In this document: positions 45,582-54,409 of the stretch, one piece after another
Layout: each line of letters starts with the position of its first letter
Position numbering within the stretch: position 1 is the first letter of the stretch
From: Desulfobacula sp.
Lineage (GTDB): Bacteria; Desulfobacterota; Desulfobacteria; Desulfobacterales; Desulfobacteraceae
Direction: 5' to 3'
Assembly: GCF_030145145.1 (NCBI RefSeq)
Contig: NZ_JAQYWD010000028.1
Location: forward strand, 1 to 64,000
Length of the DNA stretch: 64,000 bases
Notes under the pieces: model-generated
The model's database searches: none
What the model saw: the letters and a program-made list of their open reading frames with translations, nothing else
Told to the model about the DNA's origin: nothing
Made by a program: the position numbers and the translations under genes

Positions 45582-45730
45582 ACTTCTTACCTCCCAAATA
45601 TTTTTTTTAAGCGTAATGAATAAAACTCAAAAAGCTTTAATAAACATGACCGAACACGTCAAGTAAAAAACAGTATTCAAAAAATTTATGTCATTCAAAT
45701 GCTATATCTCATTAAACCATTAAAACCCCA

Positions 45731-46315
45731 TCACTGACCCCTGACACCCGTCAGGTAAAGATCCACCAGCGGATCTGCCATTGAAACCAGATCATACCTG
45801 CCATCAGCCGACACCCAGGTACTGATGACCCCTTCGACTGCACCCAGAATAAACCGTTTCACCAGACCGACAAAAAGGTCCTGGCGAATGGTGCCTTCAA
45901 TCTGGCCCTGCTCAATGATATCTGACAAAAGATCCAGATACATTTTTGATATATCTTTAATCTGAAACTCAATATCCCTTAAATACCGGACTTCTGACTG
46001 GAAAATAATGGCCATGTTTTTATCATTTTGAAATTCCTCAAGATGACAGTGAATTAGCCGACGGAGTTTCTCTTCGGCATTTCGACCCTTTTCAACGGCC
46101 GCATGCATTTTTTTAAACACAACAGTGGTTTTAAACGTGATGAACTGGTATAAAATGTCGTCTTTATTTTTAAAATACAAATACAAGGTTCCGTCTGCTA
46201 CACCGGCCTGGGCGGCTATCTGGGAGATGGTTGCCTTGTAGAATCCAAGTTCCGCAAACACGGCCCCGGCACTGTTGAGTATGTTATGATATTTTTCCGT
46301 TTTATTTTTCTGCAA
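45731..46315 (-). CDS. TetR-family regulator (FadR-like)
   Basis: 194 aa. N-terminal helix-turn-helix: FAELGFYKATISQIAAQAGVA with DGTLYLYFKNKDDILYQFI; the C-terminal domain resembles Bacillus FadR-like fatty-acid regulators (EEFQNDKNMAIIFQSEVRYL). The start is a TTG at 46315 with weak AGGG spacing, and no better start is seen. It lies upstream of the etf operon in the same direction and is divergent from the aldolase gene. The upstream DNA holds an ATTCATT-type palindrome. The likely role is control of acyl-CoA oxidation and of itself. Confidence 0.85.
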   Translation of the reverse strand: MQKNKTEKYHNILNSAGAVFAELGFYKATISQIAAQAGVADGTLYLYFKNKDDILYQFITFKTTVVFKKMHAAVEKGRNAEEKLRRLIHCHLEEFQNDKNMAIIFQSEVRYLRDIEFQIKDISKMYLDLLSDIIEQGQIEGTIRQDLFVGLVKRFILGAVEGVISTWVSADGRYDLVSMADPLVDLYLTGVRGQ

Positions 46316-46340
46316 ACCGGTTCAACCCTTCCTAAATATG

Positions 46341-46358
46341 AATGAATAAAGATTCATT
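46341..46358. promoter_or_regulatory. Candidate TetR operator
   Basis: AATGAAT (46341-46347), AAAG, ATTCATT (46352-46358) is a perfect palindrome 26 bp before the tetR start. A related ATGAA-N6-TTCAT lies at 46510-46525 near the aldolase promoter. The shared ATTCATT half-sites suggest one regulator acting on both sides. Confidence 0.5.
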
Positions 46359-46614
46359 ATTTAACAAAAGATTTTTATAAATGTCAAGGGGATTATGATT
46401 ATTGATACCTCCTTCTCCATATAATATTTAATCTAATTTTACAGATAGTTATAGAATCTTATTTTTTTGGTTTTTAAAATCACTTTAATTCAATGTGGAC
46501 AATACAAACATGAACATTCATTCATTCTTCAATATATCTTGATTTTAAACCGGTTTCATGTAAAAAATGACAGATCTTCATTTACCATAATCCCAGAAAA
46601 TCAAGGAGGGTGAC

Positions 46615-47904
46615 ATGATACACTCAAAAATAACCGCTTCAGATTTTGAAAAAGCACTTGATATCGGCAGGCCCCCTAATGTAAAGACACTGTTTCCCCA
46701 CTCCAAAGCACTGCTGGTCAGTGGAAAATATATTGATCTGGCCATGTTGCGCAAGGGCAACTGCATGACCATTGCTGCCAACGGGCGTAACGCTTTTGTG
46801 ATTCGGGGTGCCCTGGCCGCTGCCCAACGGGCCAATGCAGCCATTATCATTGAAATTGCCAGATCAGAAGGGGGGACAGGGGCCTATTGCGCAGTAAATT
46901 TATGGAATATTGCCCGACAGACAGATGCCTTCATGAACGAACTGGGAATTACGATTCCCGTGGCCATCCATGCCGATCATTTTGGGATAAAAACCCCCGA
47001 AGACATAGACCCGGCTAAAACTGAAATCCAGTCCTTATTTGACGCGGGAATTACGTCCATTGCCATTGATGCCTCCCATATGCCGGATGAGCAGAACCTG
47101 CTGGCAAACCTTGCTTTGTATCCGTATATTCCTGACTGGGCCGGCCTTGAAACAGAAGTCGGTGAAATAAAAGGCAAACTGGGGCTTTCAACGGCACAAG
47201 AAGCCTGTTTCCTTATCCAGGGACTCAATGCCCACAATATTTTTCCCAACTGGATTGCCTTAAATAATGGTACCACCCATGGCATTGAAGCCAGTGATAC
47301 CGGTATCAATGTCGAGTTGACCGCACAAATCCATGAGGCCCTTTCCAAATATAAAGTTTCCGGGGCACAGCACGGTACCTCAGGGAACAATTCCGACAGG
47401 CTCCGGGAGATCGCCTCAAAAACCCGGACAACCAAAGCCAATGTGGCAACGGCCCTGCAAATGATCTCCTGGGGGGTTGAAGTCAATGATTACGGGAACG
47501 CCATCCTGGACAAGGGTCAGTTTATCAAACACAGCGACCAGGGCGTTTCAGAGACGTTATGGGCTGAAATGCAGGCCTTTGCCCAAGCCAATAATTTAAA
47601 AGGCGGGGACTTTAAAAAATTGAACCTTCCCTTTGAAAGCAAATTTCTGGCCCAGCCAAAAGACATCCGGGACAGAATGGCAAAGGGGGTTGAGACCTTT
47701 GTGTTTGGTCTGCTCACCACGGTTTTTAACGCGACAGATACCGCCCCCATCGTGATCGATGAAATTATAAAAAACAACTCCCATGATCCGGGTTTCAAGG
47801 CTGAAAAAATTGAATCCGAAATGGACTGGACCAAAGAAAAAATATTGGAGAAAGCCACAGATATCAACACTGACAAGGGTCCCAAGGGAAACTTTGATGA
47901 TTGA
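46615..47904 (+). CDS. Class II fructose-bisphosphate aldolase-like protein
   Basis: 429 aa, longer than the usual 300-360. Metal-site motifs are VAIHADHFG (first histidine and aspartate), ETEVGEIKGKLG (Glu region), LNNGTTHG and SGAQHGTSGNNSDRLRE (second and third histidine segments, GxHGxSG type). The extra length is mostly in the C-terminal third, which has a Lys/Asp-rich tail. It may be a true FBP aldolase or a distinct sugar-phosphate aldolase. The ATG follows AAGGAGGGTGAC. It is divergent from tetR, with candidate operator sites in between. Confidence 0.82.
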   Translation: MIHSKITASDFEKALDIGRPPNVKTLFPHSKALLVSGKYIDLAMLRKGNCMTIAANGRNAFVIRGALAAAQRANAAIIIEIARSEGGTGAYCAVNLWNIARQTDAFMNELGITIPVAIHADHFGIKTPEDIDPAKTEIQSLFDAGITSIAIDASHMPDEQNLLANLALYPYIPDWAGLETEVGEIKGKLGLSTAQEACFLIQGLNAHNIFPNWIALNNGTTHGIEASDTGINVELTAQIHEALSKYKVSGAQHGTSGNNSDRLREIASKTRTTKANVATALQMISWGVEVNDYGNAILDKGQFIKHSDQGVSETLWAEMQAFAQANNLKGGDFKKLNLPFESKFLAQPKDIRDRMAKGVETFVFGLLTTVFNATDTAPIVIDEIIKNNSHDPGFKAEKIESEMDWTKEKILEKATDINTDKGPKGNFDD

Positions 47905-47913
47905 AAATAATAT

Positions 47914-47941
47914 TAAAGTTTTAATTTTCTCATACCGATAA
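47914..47941 (+). promoter_or_regulatory. Sigma-28 (FliA) promoter-like sequence
   Basis: TAAAGTTT (47914-47921) and ACCGATAA (47934-47941) match the flagellar TAAAGTTT / GCCGATAA boxes with a 12-bp spacer (consensus 11) and one mismatch. It is 22 bp upstream of the DVU0524-like gene, just before flgM. Confidence 0.6.
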
Positions 47942-47963
47942 TGAGTTTTAAGGAGAAAATTAA

Positions 47964-48386
47964 ATGCAGATACCGTCATACCAGATACAAAATGTCCTGA
48001 AAGTTTACTCCCGGCAACTGAGCCAGGGCAGAATACTCAGCCGAAACAAATCTGCCGCCATGAACAAACCGTCTGCTGACAGCGTGACCCTCTCCTCTGA
48101 AGGAAAAAGAAAGGCGATTATCGATAAGGTTGCCGCAAATATTGTGGACAAGATTATTACGGAAGGGCCGAAAGAAAAAAACGAAGAAGAGATCACCAGT
48201 CAAATTGAAAAAGAACTTGGTAAAAAGATTAATTTCACAAAAGATAAAACTCAGTTCACCTATACTGTGATTGATGAGAACAATCAAAAAGCAACCCATA
48301 TATTATCTGTTGAAGATTCAAAATTCATTGTCAAGCGAATGACGGAATTGGCAAGAGAAGTCGCGGACAGCAATATGGAGTTATAA
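47964..48386 (+). CDS. DVU0524-family flagellar-associated protein
   Basis: 140 aa. Similar in size and sequence style to the DVU0524 family found directly before flgM in Desulfovibrio (IPSYQIQNVLKVYSRQL at the start). It has a Lys/Glu-rich helical centre (KEKNEEEITSQIEKELG) and no membrane segment. Function unproven, but the position before flgM and the sigma-28-like promoter point to flagellar control. The ribosome site is AAGGAGAAAATTAA. The assignment to DVU0524 is from memory of the family. Confidence 0.75.
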   Translation: MQIPSYQIQNVLKVYSRQLSQGRILSRNKSAAMNKPSADSVTLSSEGKRKAIIDKVAANIVDKIITEGPKEKNEEEITSQIEKELGKKINFTKDKTQFTYTVIDENNQKATHILSVEDSKFIVKRMTELAREVADSNMEL

Positions 48387-48399
48387 GGAGACACACATC

Positions 48400-48714
48400 A
48401 TGAAAATAGCAAATTCTACTCCCCATTACATCAATCAAGCCTATACCAACCCGGCAAACACTGCTGCCAATCAAAATTTGAAATCCCAAAAAACAGCGGA
48501 TCAGGTCGTGAATGAAACAAAGACTGACTCCATCAGCTTCTCTGACCGAACCAAAGATCTTCAAAAAATATCCAAAGCCATGGAGACAGACCCGGCTGAC
48601 AGAAAAAACTATGTGGCAGATATCAAATTAAAGGTTGAAACCGGTCAATACACCATGAATGCGGAAACCATTGCCGAAAAAATGGTGGGATCTTTTATGA
48701 ATGGGGTGGCGTAA
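48400..48714 (+). CDS. flgM: Anti-sigma-28 factor FlgM
   Basis: 104 aa. The C-terminal half holds the sigma-binding helices typical of FlgM (DSISFSDRTKDLQKISKAM and RKNYVADIKLKVETGQYTM, then AETIAEKMVGSFM). It holds sigma-28 inactive until it is exported through the hook-basal body. The N-terminus is Asn/Ala rich and disordered, as usual. A ribosome site AAGGAG precedes the ATG. It lies 13 bp after the DVU0524-like gene, so sigma-28 would drive its own inhibitor. Confidence 0.85.
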   Translation: MKIANSTPHYINQAYTNPANTAANQNLKSQKTADQVVNETKTDSISFSDRTKDLQKISKAMETDPADRKNYVADIKLKVETGQYTMNAETIAEKMVGSFMNGVA

Positions 48715-48823
48715 TAGAAATATTTTCCCGGTATTCTTTTTTTTTAAATGGCCGTTTCGGTGACACGAACGAAAGTATCTGATTTTATACAATTTTTCAT
48801 CTGACCAATAATTACACCTTCCC

Positions 48824-48840
48824 TGGCATACCTTTTGCTT
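48824..48840 (+). promoter_or_regulatory. Sigma-54 promoter
   Basis: TGGCATACCTTTTGCTT has the GG (48825-48826) and GC (48837-48838) dinucleotides 10 bp apart as required. It lies 41 bp upstream of the next flagellar gene's ATG. This agrees with sigma-54 control of middle flagellar genes. Confidence 0.7.
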
Positions 48841-48881
48841 ATTACATCATATTAGTGTATCTAAGTAAAAAGGAGGTAAGT

Positions 48882-49340
48882 ATGACCCACATAAATCCGA
48901 CAAATGAATCCGCTCCATCTTTTGGCACTCCGACTCCCAAAGGTTCGCATCATCAAAAAACAGACGTCTTTGAGACGGCCCTCGGCAAAGCCCTTGATAG
49001 AACGGAGGCACCTGAAATGGAATCGACATCACCCCATGCCTTAGGAGAAATCACCGCTAAAGGCCTGAATATTCTAACGTCTTCAGACGTGGTTTCAGGG
49101 AAAACCGGCAAACTCCTGGAATTGCTGGATTCATACGCCTCACAGCTTGAAAACCCAACCATCTCATTAAAGCGTATTGCCCCGGTTCTGGAAAAAATAA
49201 AGGACGATGCCGGTACCCTGTTAAAAGAGACAGAGCGTTTGACCGATGCGGACACAAACCTGAAAAAAATTGCCGCCCGGACGATTGTAACCGCACAAAC
49301 AGAATACGTTAAATTCCAGAGGGGAGATTATCTGTCATAA
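48882..49340 (+). CDS. DVU0525-like flagellar-associated (FlgN-position) protein
   Basis: 152 aa from ATG 48882, which follows AGGAGG. A predicted helical protein (LLELLDSYASQLENPTISLKR, IKDDAGTLLKETERLTDADT) without membrane segments. It lies where the DVU0525 family or an FlgN-type chaperone is found after flgM. I do not recognise a firm domain. The sigma-54-like promoter upstream supports a flagellar role. The end overlaps the convergent mazG by 13 bp. Confidence 0.6.
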   Translation: MTHINPTNESAPSFGTPTPKGSHHQKTDVFETALGKALDRTEAPEMESTSPHALGEITAKGLNILTSSDVVSGKTGKLLELLDSYASQLENPTISLKRIAPVLEKIKDDAGTLLKETERLTDADTNLKKIAARTIVTAQTEYVKFQRGDYLS

Positions 49341-50113
49341 GATTGTTTGGCCTGTTCCCAAAACAGGTCTTTTTGATTGTTTGAAAGATCTTTCAGTTTG
49401 ACCTTTTTCTCCTTTAACCGGGTTTCCATTGCTCTAAATCGGCCTTCAAATTTTGCCGTGGAAACCGCAAGGGCAATTTCCGGATGAAAATCTGCAACTC
49501 TTGCCACATTGACGAGACTAAACAGGATATCTCCAAATTCCATCATGGCCTCGTTTTTATCCCCGGATTTTAAAGCCGCTTCAAATTCAACGATTTCATC
49601 TTTGGCAGTCTCCAGCACGTCATGGATCGTATCCCAGTCAAAGCCTTCTTTTACTGCACACCTGGAGACTTTTAAAGCCCGAATCAATGATGGCATCCCC
49701 TTGGGAACGGCATCCAGTACGGATGCCCGGGTAAGACCCTTTTCCTTGTTTTCCAGGGCCTTGATGGATTCCCACTGCTGGGTCACCTCTTCGGGTGTTG
49801 ATACACTGGCATCCGCGTATACATGGGGATGACGATGAATCATTTTTTTTGCCACCTGGCCCACAACATCGGAAAAGGTAAAGGCGTGCTGCTCCTGAAA
49901 CATTTCCAGGATAAACACCACCTGAAACAGGACATCGCCCAATTCCTCACAAATATTTTGCAGGTCTTTTTTGGCAATGGCCTCTTCCAGCTCATACACT
50001 TCTTCTACAAGACATTTCCACATGGTTTCAGGGGTCTGCTTCCGGTCCCAGACACAGCCGGTTTCACTTCTTAATGTTCGGACAATCTCCAGCAGGGGGT
50101 CTATTGATGCCAA
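49328..50113 (-). CDS. mazG: Nucleoside triphosphate pyrophosphohydrolase
   Basis: 261 aa with two MazG folds. The first active site reads CVWDRKQTPETMWKCLVEEVYELEEAI with EELGDVLFQVVF. The second has RCAVKEGFDWDTIHDVLETAKDEI and MEFGDILFSLVNVAR. It hydrolyses NTPs to NMP and PPi, cleaning the pool. The ATG at 50113 lies inside the cvpA 3' end (13-bp overlap). Confidence 0.93.
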   Translation of the reverse strand: MASIDPLLEIVRTLRSETGCVWDRKQTPETMWKCLVEEVYELEEAIAKKDLQNICEELGDVLFQVVFILEMFQEQHAFTFSDVVGQVAKKMIHRHPHVYADASVSTPEEVTQQWESIKALENKEKGLTRASVLDAVPKGMPSLIRALKVSRCAVKEGFDWDTIHDVLETAKDEIVEFEAALKSGDKNEAMMEFGDILFSLVNVARVADFHPEIALAVSTAKFEGRFRAMETRLKEKKVKLKDLSNNQKDLFWEQAKQSYDR

Positions 50114-50622
50114 TTTTTTTGAATTCCTTCCAGGTGTTTTATAAAATCTTTTCGGGTATTTTTCGAGACAAACACGGTCATGGCTTTAGATACTTTTGCA
50201 ACATCCGGCGAAAATTTTGAACCGGTTAAAAGGCGTGAGTCTTTTGGCAGAAACGTTGTAATCATAATAAACAGCACCGACACAATCAATAGTCCTTTGG
50301 CAGCCCCAAAAACAAGGCCAAAGGTTCTGTCCACCCACCCTAAAAAAACAAGATTCAAAAATTTCTGGATCAGTATGGAAATAATACCAATGGCGACCAA
50401 AATTGCACAGAACAAAAGAAAAAAAACAATCAATTTTCTGATACCGGGACTGGCAATCCAGGATTCAGCATAGGGGGTGATCAGCGGATAATAGGTATAT
50501 GCGCCATAAAACCCAGCCACAACGCCGATGGTGCCGGACACCTCTCCAATCAACCCCTTAAAAAGTCCCCGTATCAGACAAAATGAAACGATCACAATCA
50601 CAGCAATATCAAAAGCGTTCAT
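50101..50622 (-). CDS. CvpA-family membrane protein
   Basis: 173 aa with four membrane segments (FDIAVIVIVSFCLIRGLFKG, GTIGVVAGFYGAYTYYP, IRKLIVFFLLFCAILVAIG, GAAKGLLIVSVLFIMI) and the conserved GWVDRTFGLVFGAAKG of CvpA. The family, named for colicin V production, has recently been linked to envelope integrity. It ends inside mazG and is probably co-transcribed with it. Confidence 0.88.
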   Translation of the reverse strand: MNAFDIAVIVIVSFCLIRGLFKGLIGEVSGTIGVVAGFYGAYTYYPLITPYAESWIASPGIRKLIVFFLLFCAILVAIGIISILIQKFLNLVFLGWVDRTFGLVFGAAKGLLIVSVLFIMITTFLPKDSRLLTGSKFSPDVAKVSKAMTVFVSKNTRKDFIKHLEGIQKNWHQ

Positions 50623-50730
50623 GTTTCCCCTTTTGGCTTTGATTAACCCCGGCTTTCCAATACCAATTAACCCGTTTTTTAGTCAAGATTTTTATTGACG
50701 TTTAAACAAATAAATTGCACCCTATAGGCC

Positions 50731-51675
50731 ATGAAAAATATAACATTTCAAAACCTGACGTATACCAGGGAACTTTTCGGGCATCACAACACCAACCTGG
50801 ACAAAATTTCCCAGGCCTTTAACGTTGAGATCCATACCCGGGGAAATGCCATCCTGGTGAACGGCAATCCTGAAAATGTTCATCTTGCCGAACAACTGGT
50901 CAACCAGATGTATCAGCTGTTGGAAAACCAATTTTCATTTGAAGAAGCGGATATTGATGCTGCCATCAATACCATGAAGAACAACAAAACCGCCCGTTTA
51001 AAAGACATCTTTCTGACCACGGTATTTAAAACGGTTAAAAACAAAGCCATTACCCCCCGGAATCTTTCCCAGCAAAACTATGTGGCGGCCATTCAGAAAA
51101 ATGACATCCTCATGGCCATCGGCCCTGCGGGTACGGGAAAAACCTATCTGGCCATGGCCCTTGCAATGGCGGCATTCTCAAAAGGAGAAGTTAAAAAAAT
51201 TGTGTTAACCCGGCCTGCCGTAGAAGCAGGAGAAGCCCTGGGCTTTTTGCCCGGAGACCTGGCCCAGAAAATCACCCCCTATCTGCGGCCCTTGTATGAT
51301 GCCCTTTATGACATGATGGAATTTGAACGGGCAAACGGCCTCATTGAACAGGATATCATTGAAATCGCTCCGCTGGCATTTATGCGGGGCAGAACATTAA
51401 ACAATGCCTTTATTATCCTGGATGAGGCACAAAATACCACTTCCCAGCAAATGAAAATGTTTTTAACACGGATCGGTTATGGTTCAAAAGCGATTGTTAC
51501 CGGTGATATCACCCAGGTTGATCTGCCGTCCGGGAAAAAATCCGGCCTCATTGAAGCCAGAAAAATCTTAACCCATATCAAGGGAATTGAATTTATATAT
51601 TTTTCAAAGAATGATGTTGTTCGCCATAAACTTGTATCAAACATTATAGATGCATATGAAAAAAAACAAAACTGA
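50731..51675 (+). CDS. phoH: PhoH-family ATPase (YbeZ)
   Basis: 314 aa. Walker A is AIGPAGTGKTYLAMALA, Walker B AFIILDEAQNTTSQQMKM, and the arginine-finger region VTGDITQVDLPSGKKSGL follows. The N-terminal KH-like part has TRGNAILVNGNPENV. PhoH/YbeZ works with YbeY in rRNA processing, and both genes are in the same operon here. Start 50731 has no strong Shine-Dalgarno. The stop overlaps the start region of the next gene by about 20 nt. Confidence 0.94.
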   Translation: MKNITFQNLTYTRELFGHHNTNLDKISQAFNVEIHTRGNAILVNGNPENVHLAEQLVNQMYQLLENQFSFEEADIDAAINTMKNNKTARLKDIFLTTVFKTVKNKAITPRNLSQQNYVAAIQKNDILMAIGPAGTGKTYLAMALAMAAFSKGEVKKIVLTRPAVEAGEALGFLPGDLAQKITPYLRPLYDALYDMMEFERANGLIEQDIIEIAPLAFMRGRTLNNAFIILDEAQNTTSQQMKMFLTRIGYGSKAIVTGDITQVDLPSGKKSGLIEARKILTHIKGIEFIYFSKNDVVRHKLVSNIIDAYEKKQN

Positions 51676-54028
51676 AACCAATATCCAGCAGGTAAAACAA
51701 TTTCTTTTGATAAACCCAGCTGTTTTGTGGTTGATGCTGGTCCTTATCACCGTAATCTTTACCTTTACCCATTACCCGAAACAAAGTAAACTGTCTTATT
51801 CCTATCGTATCGGGGATATTGCAAAAAGGGATATCAAAGCACCCAAAGATTTCTTTATTGAAGACACGGAATCAACAAACCTGAAGAAAGATGAAGTGAG
51901 TGCCGCCATTAAAATGGTGTATGATTTTGATGCCAACCTGATAAAAAAAATGATGGCCAACATTGATGCTGCCATAGAAATCCCCCGGGAATTATTCAAA
52001 AAATCAGAAGAAAACCCCCAGGAACCGAGCCCCACTTTGGCAACTGTATTAGACACCAAACCGGCGTTTGAAGAAAAACTGGGCATCGAAATCAGCAAAG
52101 AGGCCTATGCTGTTTTATTCAAACATCAATTCTCCCCTGACATTGCCCGGAAGATCAAAACCATAGTGAATAAAATCCTGACCAATGGTGTTGTGGCAAA
52201 CAAAGAGATCTTACTGAAAGAATCAAACAAGGGCATTGTTCTTCGAACCATCGACTCTGAAAAAGAGCGCACCGTCAATAATTTAAAAGTCTATTACGGT
52301 CCGGATCAGGCGAAGACCATGGTTCGAATCGAAGGTGAACCCGTAGTAAAGGGCATCAACCATGATCTTTCCGACGTGATCGTTGACCTGTGTCAACGAT
52401 TGCTGCAACCCAATATCACTTTAAATAAAAACGAGACGGAAAAACGGATACAGATGGCTGGAGACCAGATCAAACCGATTCTGTATCAGATCAAATCCGG
52501 TGAAATGATTTTAAGAGAAGGGGAACGGGTCGATCACGCCCAATTGATCAAACTTTTAGCCCTCCAGGAACAGGTGGAAGAAAAAGGGGTTTTCATTTCC
52601 AGTGCAGGGATAGCGTTAATCACTTTTTTTTCCATACTGGTGGTGTATGTTCTGTTTTTAAAGGACCACAAAAAATTGCGCACAGATCATAATAAGCACA
52701 TCTTCTTTCTGGTGCTGGGCCTTGCCCTGTATCTCACTTTTGCCAGATTTTCAATCTATATTGCCCAGTCGACAAATTCTGAAATGACATGGGATATCTC
52801 CCGGATGTCATTTTTCATGATCATCCCCATCCCGGCAGCGGCCATGTTGACCTGCCTGTTCCTGGGATTTGACATTGCCGTATTTTTCACCATCATCCTT
52901 TCCCTGCTCACCAGCCTTGCATTTTCAGGCAGCTTTGAGGTCTTTATCTTTTTCTTTTTATCCAGCATTACCGCTGCCTATTGGATCAAAGAACGGCAGG
53001 AAAGGAAAACCTTTATTATTGCCGGCTTCAAACTGGCCATCTTTAATGTTATCCTGGCCATTTCCCTGGGGTTTTATTCCCTGGCCCAGCCCGATATCAT
53101 TATTCTGGCAAAAGAAGTGGTTCTGGCCTTTTGCGGGGGGCTTTTCTCGGCCATCATTACCATCGGATTCACCCCTTTGATTGAGCTTCTTTTTGATTAT
53201 ACAACAGACTCTAAACTCTTAGAATTTTCAAACCTTGACCAGCCCCTGATCAAAAGACTCATGATCGAAGCTCCCGGGACCTATAACCACAGCATCATTG
53301 TCGCCACCCTGGCGGAGGCGGCGGCATCTGCCGTAGACGCCAGCACGCTGAGGGCAAAAGTCATGGGATATTACCATGACATTGGCAAACTGGGCAAAAC
53401 ACTGTATTTTATTGAAAATCAGGCAGACGGTAAAAACAGACATGACAAGCTTTCGCCGTCCATGTCGGCCCTTGTTTTAATCGGGCATGTGAAAAAAGGG
53501 ATCGAGCTGGCAAAAAAAAACAAACTGGGGAATGATATCATCGAAGGCATTATTCAGCATCATGGCACCTCCCTGATCAAATACTTTTATCAAAAAAGCT
53601 TAAAAAGCGGCAATACCACGGCAAAAGAAGAGGATTTCAGATACCCGGGACCCAAGCCCCAAACCCGGGAAGCCGGGATTGTCATGCTGGCAGATGTTGT
53701 CGAAGCGGCTATTAGAGCACTGGAACGACCAACACCCGCGAGGATTCAAGGACGGGTCAAAGAATTGATTAACGATATTTTTGCTGACGGGCAACTGGAA
53801 GAATGCGAATTAACGTTAAAAGATCTTCACCAGATTGCCAAAAGCTTTAATAATATTTTAACCAGTATTTATCACAGCCGCATCGAATACCCGGACAAAT
53901 CCCAGGAAAAGAGAAAAGAGAAAAATGGCACTGCTAAAGATACTGATCGACAATCAGGAAAAAAAGAAACTATCAACGGCCATCATCCACCAAAAGACAA
54001 AACAGATCTTAAACGCCTTGGGTTGTGA
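51656..54028 (+). CDS. pgpH: 7TM-HD phosphodiesterase of the PgpH family
   Basis: 790 aa from ATG 51656 (an ATG six bases upstream, at 51650, is also in frame). A membrane segment near residues 18-38 is followed by a large extracellular 7TMR-HDED domain (to about 310), then seven membrane helices and the cytoplasmic HD domain with HDIGKLGKTLYFI and HHGTSL. PgpH-type enzymes hydrolyse c-di-AMP. The last about 35 codons are Lys-rich and overlap ybeY by 104 nt. It sits between phoH and ybeY, the standard order. Confidence 0.92.
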   Translation: MKKNKTETNIQQVKQFLLINPAVLWLMLVLITVIFTFTHYPKQSKLSYSYRIGDIAKRDIKAPKDFFIEDTESTNLKKDEVSAAIKMVYDFDANLIKKMMANIDAAIEIPRELFKKSEENPQEPSPTLATVLDTKPAFEEKLGIEISKEAYAVLFKHQFSPDIARKIKTIVNKILTNGVVANKEILLKESNKGIVLRTIDSEKERTVNNLKVYYGPDQAKTMVRIEGEPVVKGINHDLSDVIVDLCQRLLQPNITLNKNETEKRIQMAGDQIKPILYQIKSGEMILREGERVDHAQLIKLLALQEQVEEKGVFISSAGIALITFFSILVVYVLFLKDHKKLRTDHNKHIFFLVLGLALYLTFARFSIYIAQSTNSEMTWDISRMSFFMIIPIPAAAMLTCLFLGFDIAVFFTIILSLLTSLAFSGSFEVFIFFFLSSITAAYWIKERQERKTFIIAGFKLAIFNVILAISLGFYSLAQPDIIILAKEVVLAFCGGLFSAIITIGFTPLIELLFDYTTDSKLLEFSNLDQPLIKRLMIEAPGTYNHSIIVATLAEAAASAVDASTLRAKVMGYYHDIGKLGKTLYFIENQADGKNRHDKLSPSMSALVLIGHVKKGIELAKKNKLGNDIIEGIIQHHGTSLIKYFYQKSLKSGNTTAKEEDFRYPGPKPQTREAGIVMLADVVEAAIRALERPTPARIQGRVKELINDIFADGQLEECELTLKDLHQIAKSFNNILTSIYHSRIEYPDKSQEKRKEKNGTAKDTDRQSGKKETINGHHPPKDKTDLKRLGL

Positions 54029-54389
54029 TGACCATGAAATATCCATTTTAATTACGGACGATGCACACATCCAGGCGCTCAACAACACTTACAGGGGGAT
54101 TGACAAACCCACCAATGTTCTGGCGTTTCCCATGCAGGAAGGTCAATTTGCAGATATTTCCCCCGGTCTTCTGGGGGATGTGGTCATCTCTTGTGAAACC
54201 GCTCAACAAGAAGCGGATGAGGCAAACATCAGCCTGGTTGAAAGACTGTCCCAGCTGCTGATCCATGGCACCCTTCATCTGATGGGATTTGATCACGAGA
54301 CCGGGGTGTCGGATGCAAAACAAATGGAAGACAAAAGCCTTGAGCTGTTGCGAAAAATAGAACCCAATAAAGACTTAACCTTTTTTTAA
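53925..54389 (+). CDS. ybeY: Endoribonuclease YbeY
   Basis: 154 aa. Metal-binding H-x3-H-x5-H motif appears as LIHGTLHLMGFDH, preceded by YRGIDKPTNVLAFPMQ and GDVVISCETAQQEA. It matures rRNA with PhoH. The start 53925 lies 104 bp inside the 3' end of pgpH in another frame. The product begins ALLKILIDNQEKKKL, in line with the family's usual N-terminus, so this start is kept. Confidence 0.93.
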   Translation: MALLKILIDNQEKKKLSTAIIHQKTKQILNALGCDDHEISILITDDAHIQALNNTYRGIDKPTNVLAFPMQEGQFADISPGLLGDVVISCETAQQEADEANISLVERLSQLLIHGTLHLMGFDHETGVSDAKQMEDKSLELLRKIEPNKDLTFF

Positions 54390-54409
54390 CCCGTGGAGGA
54401 GGAGAACAA

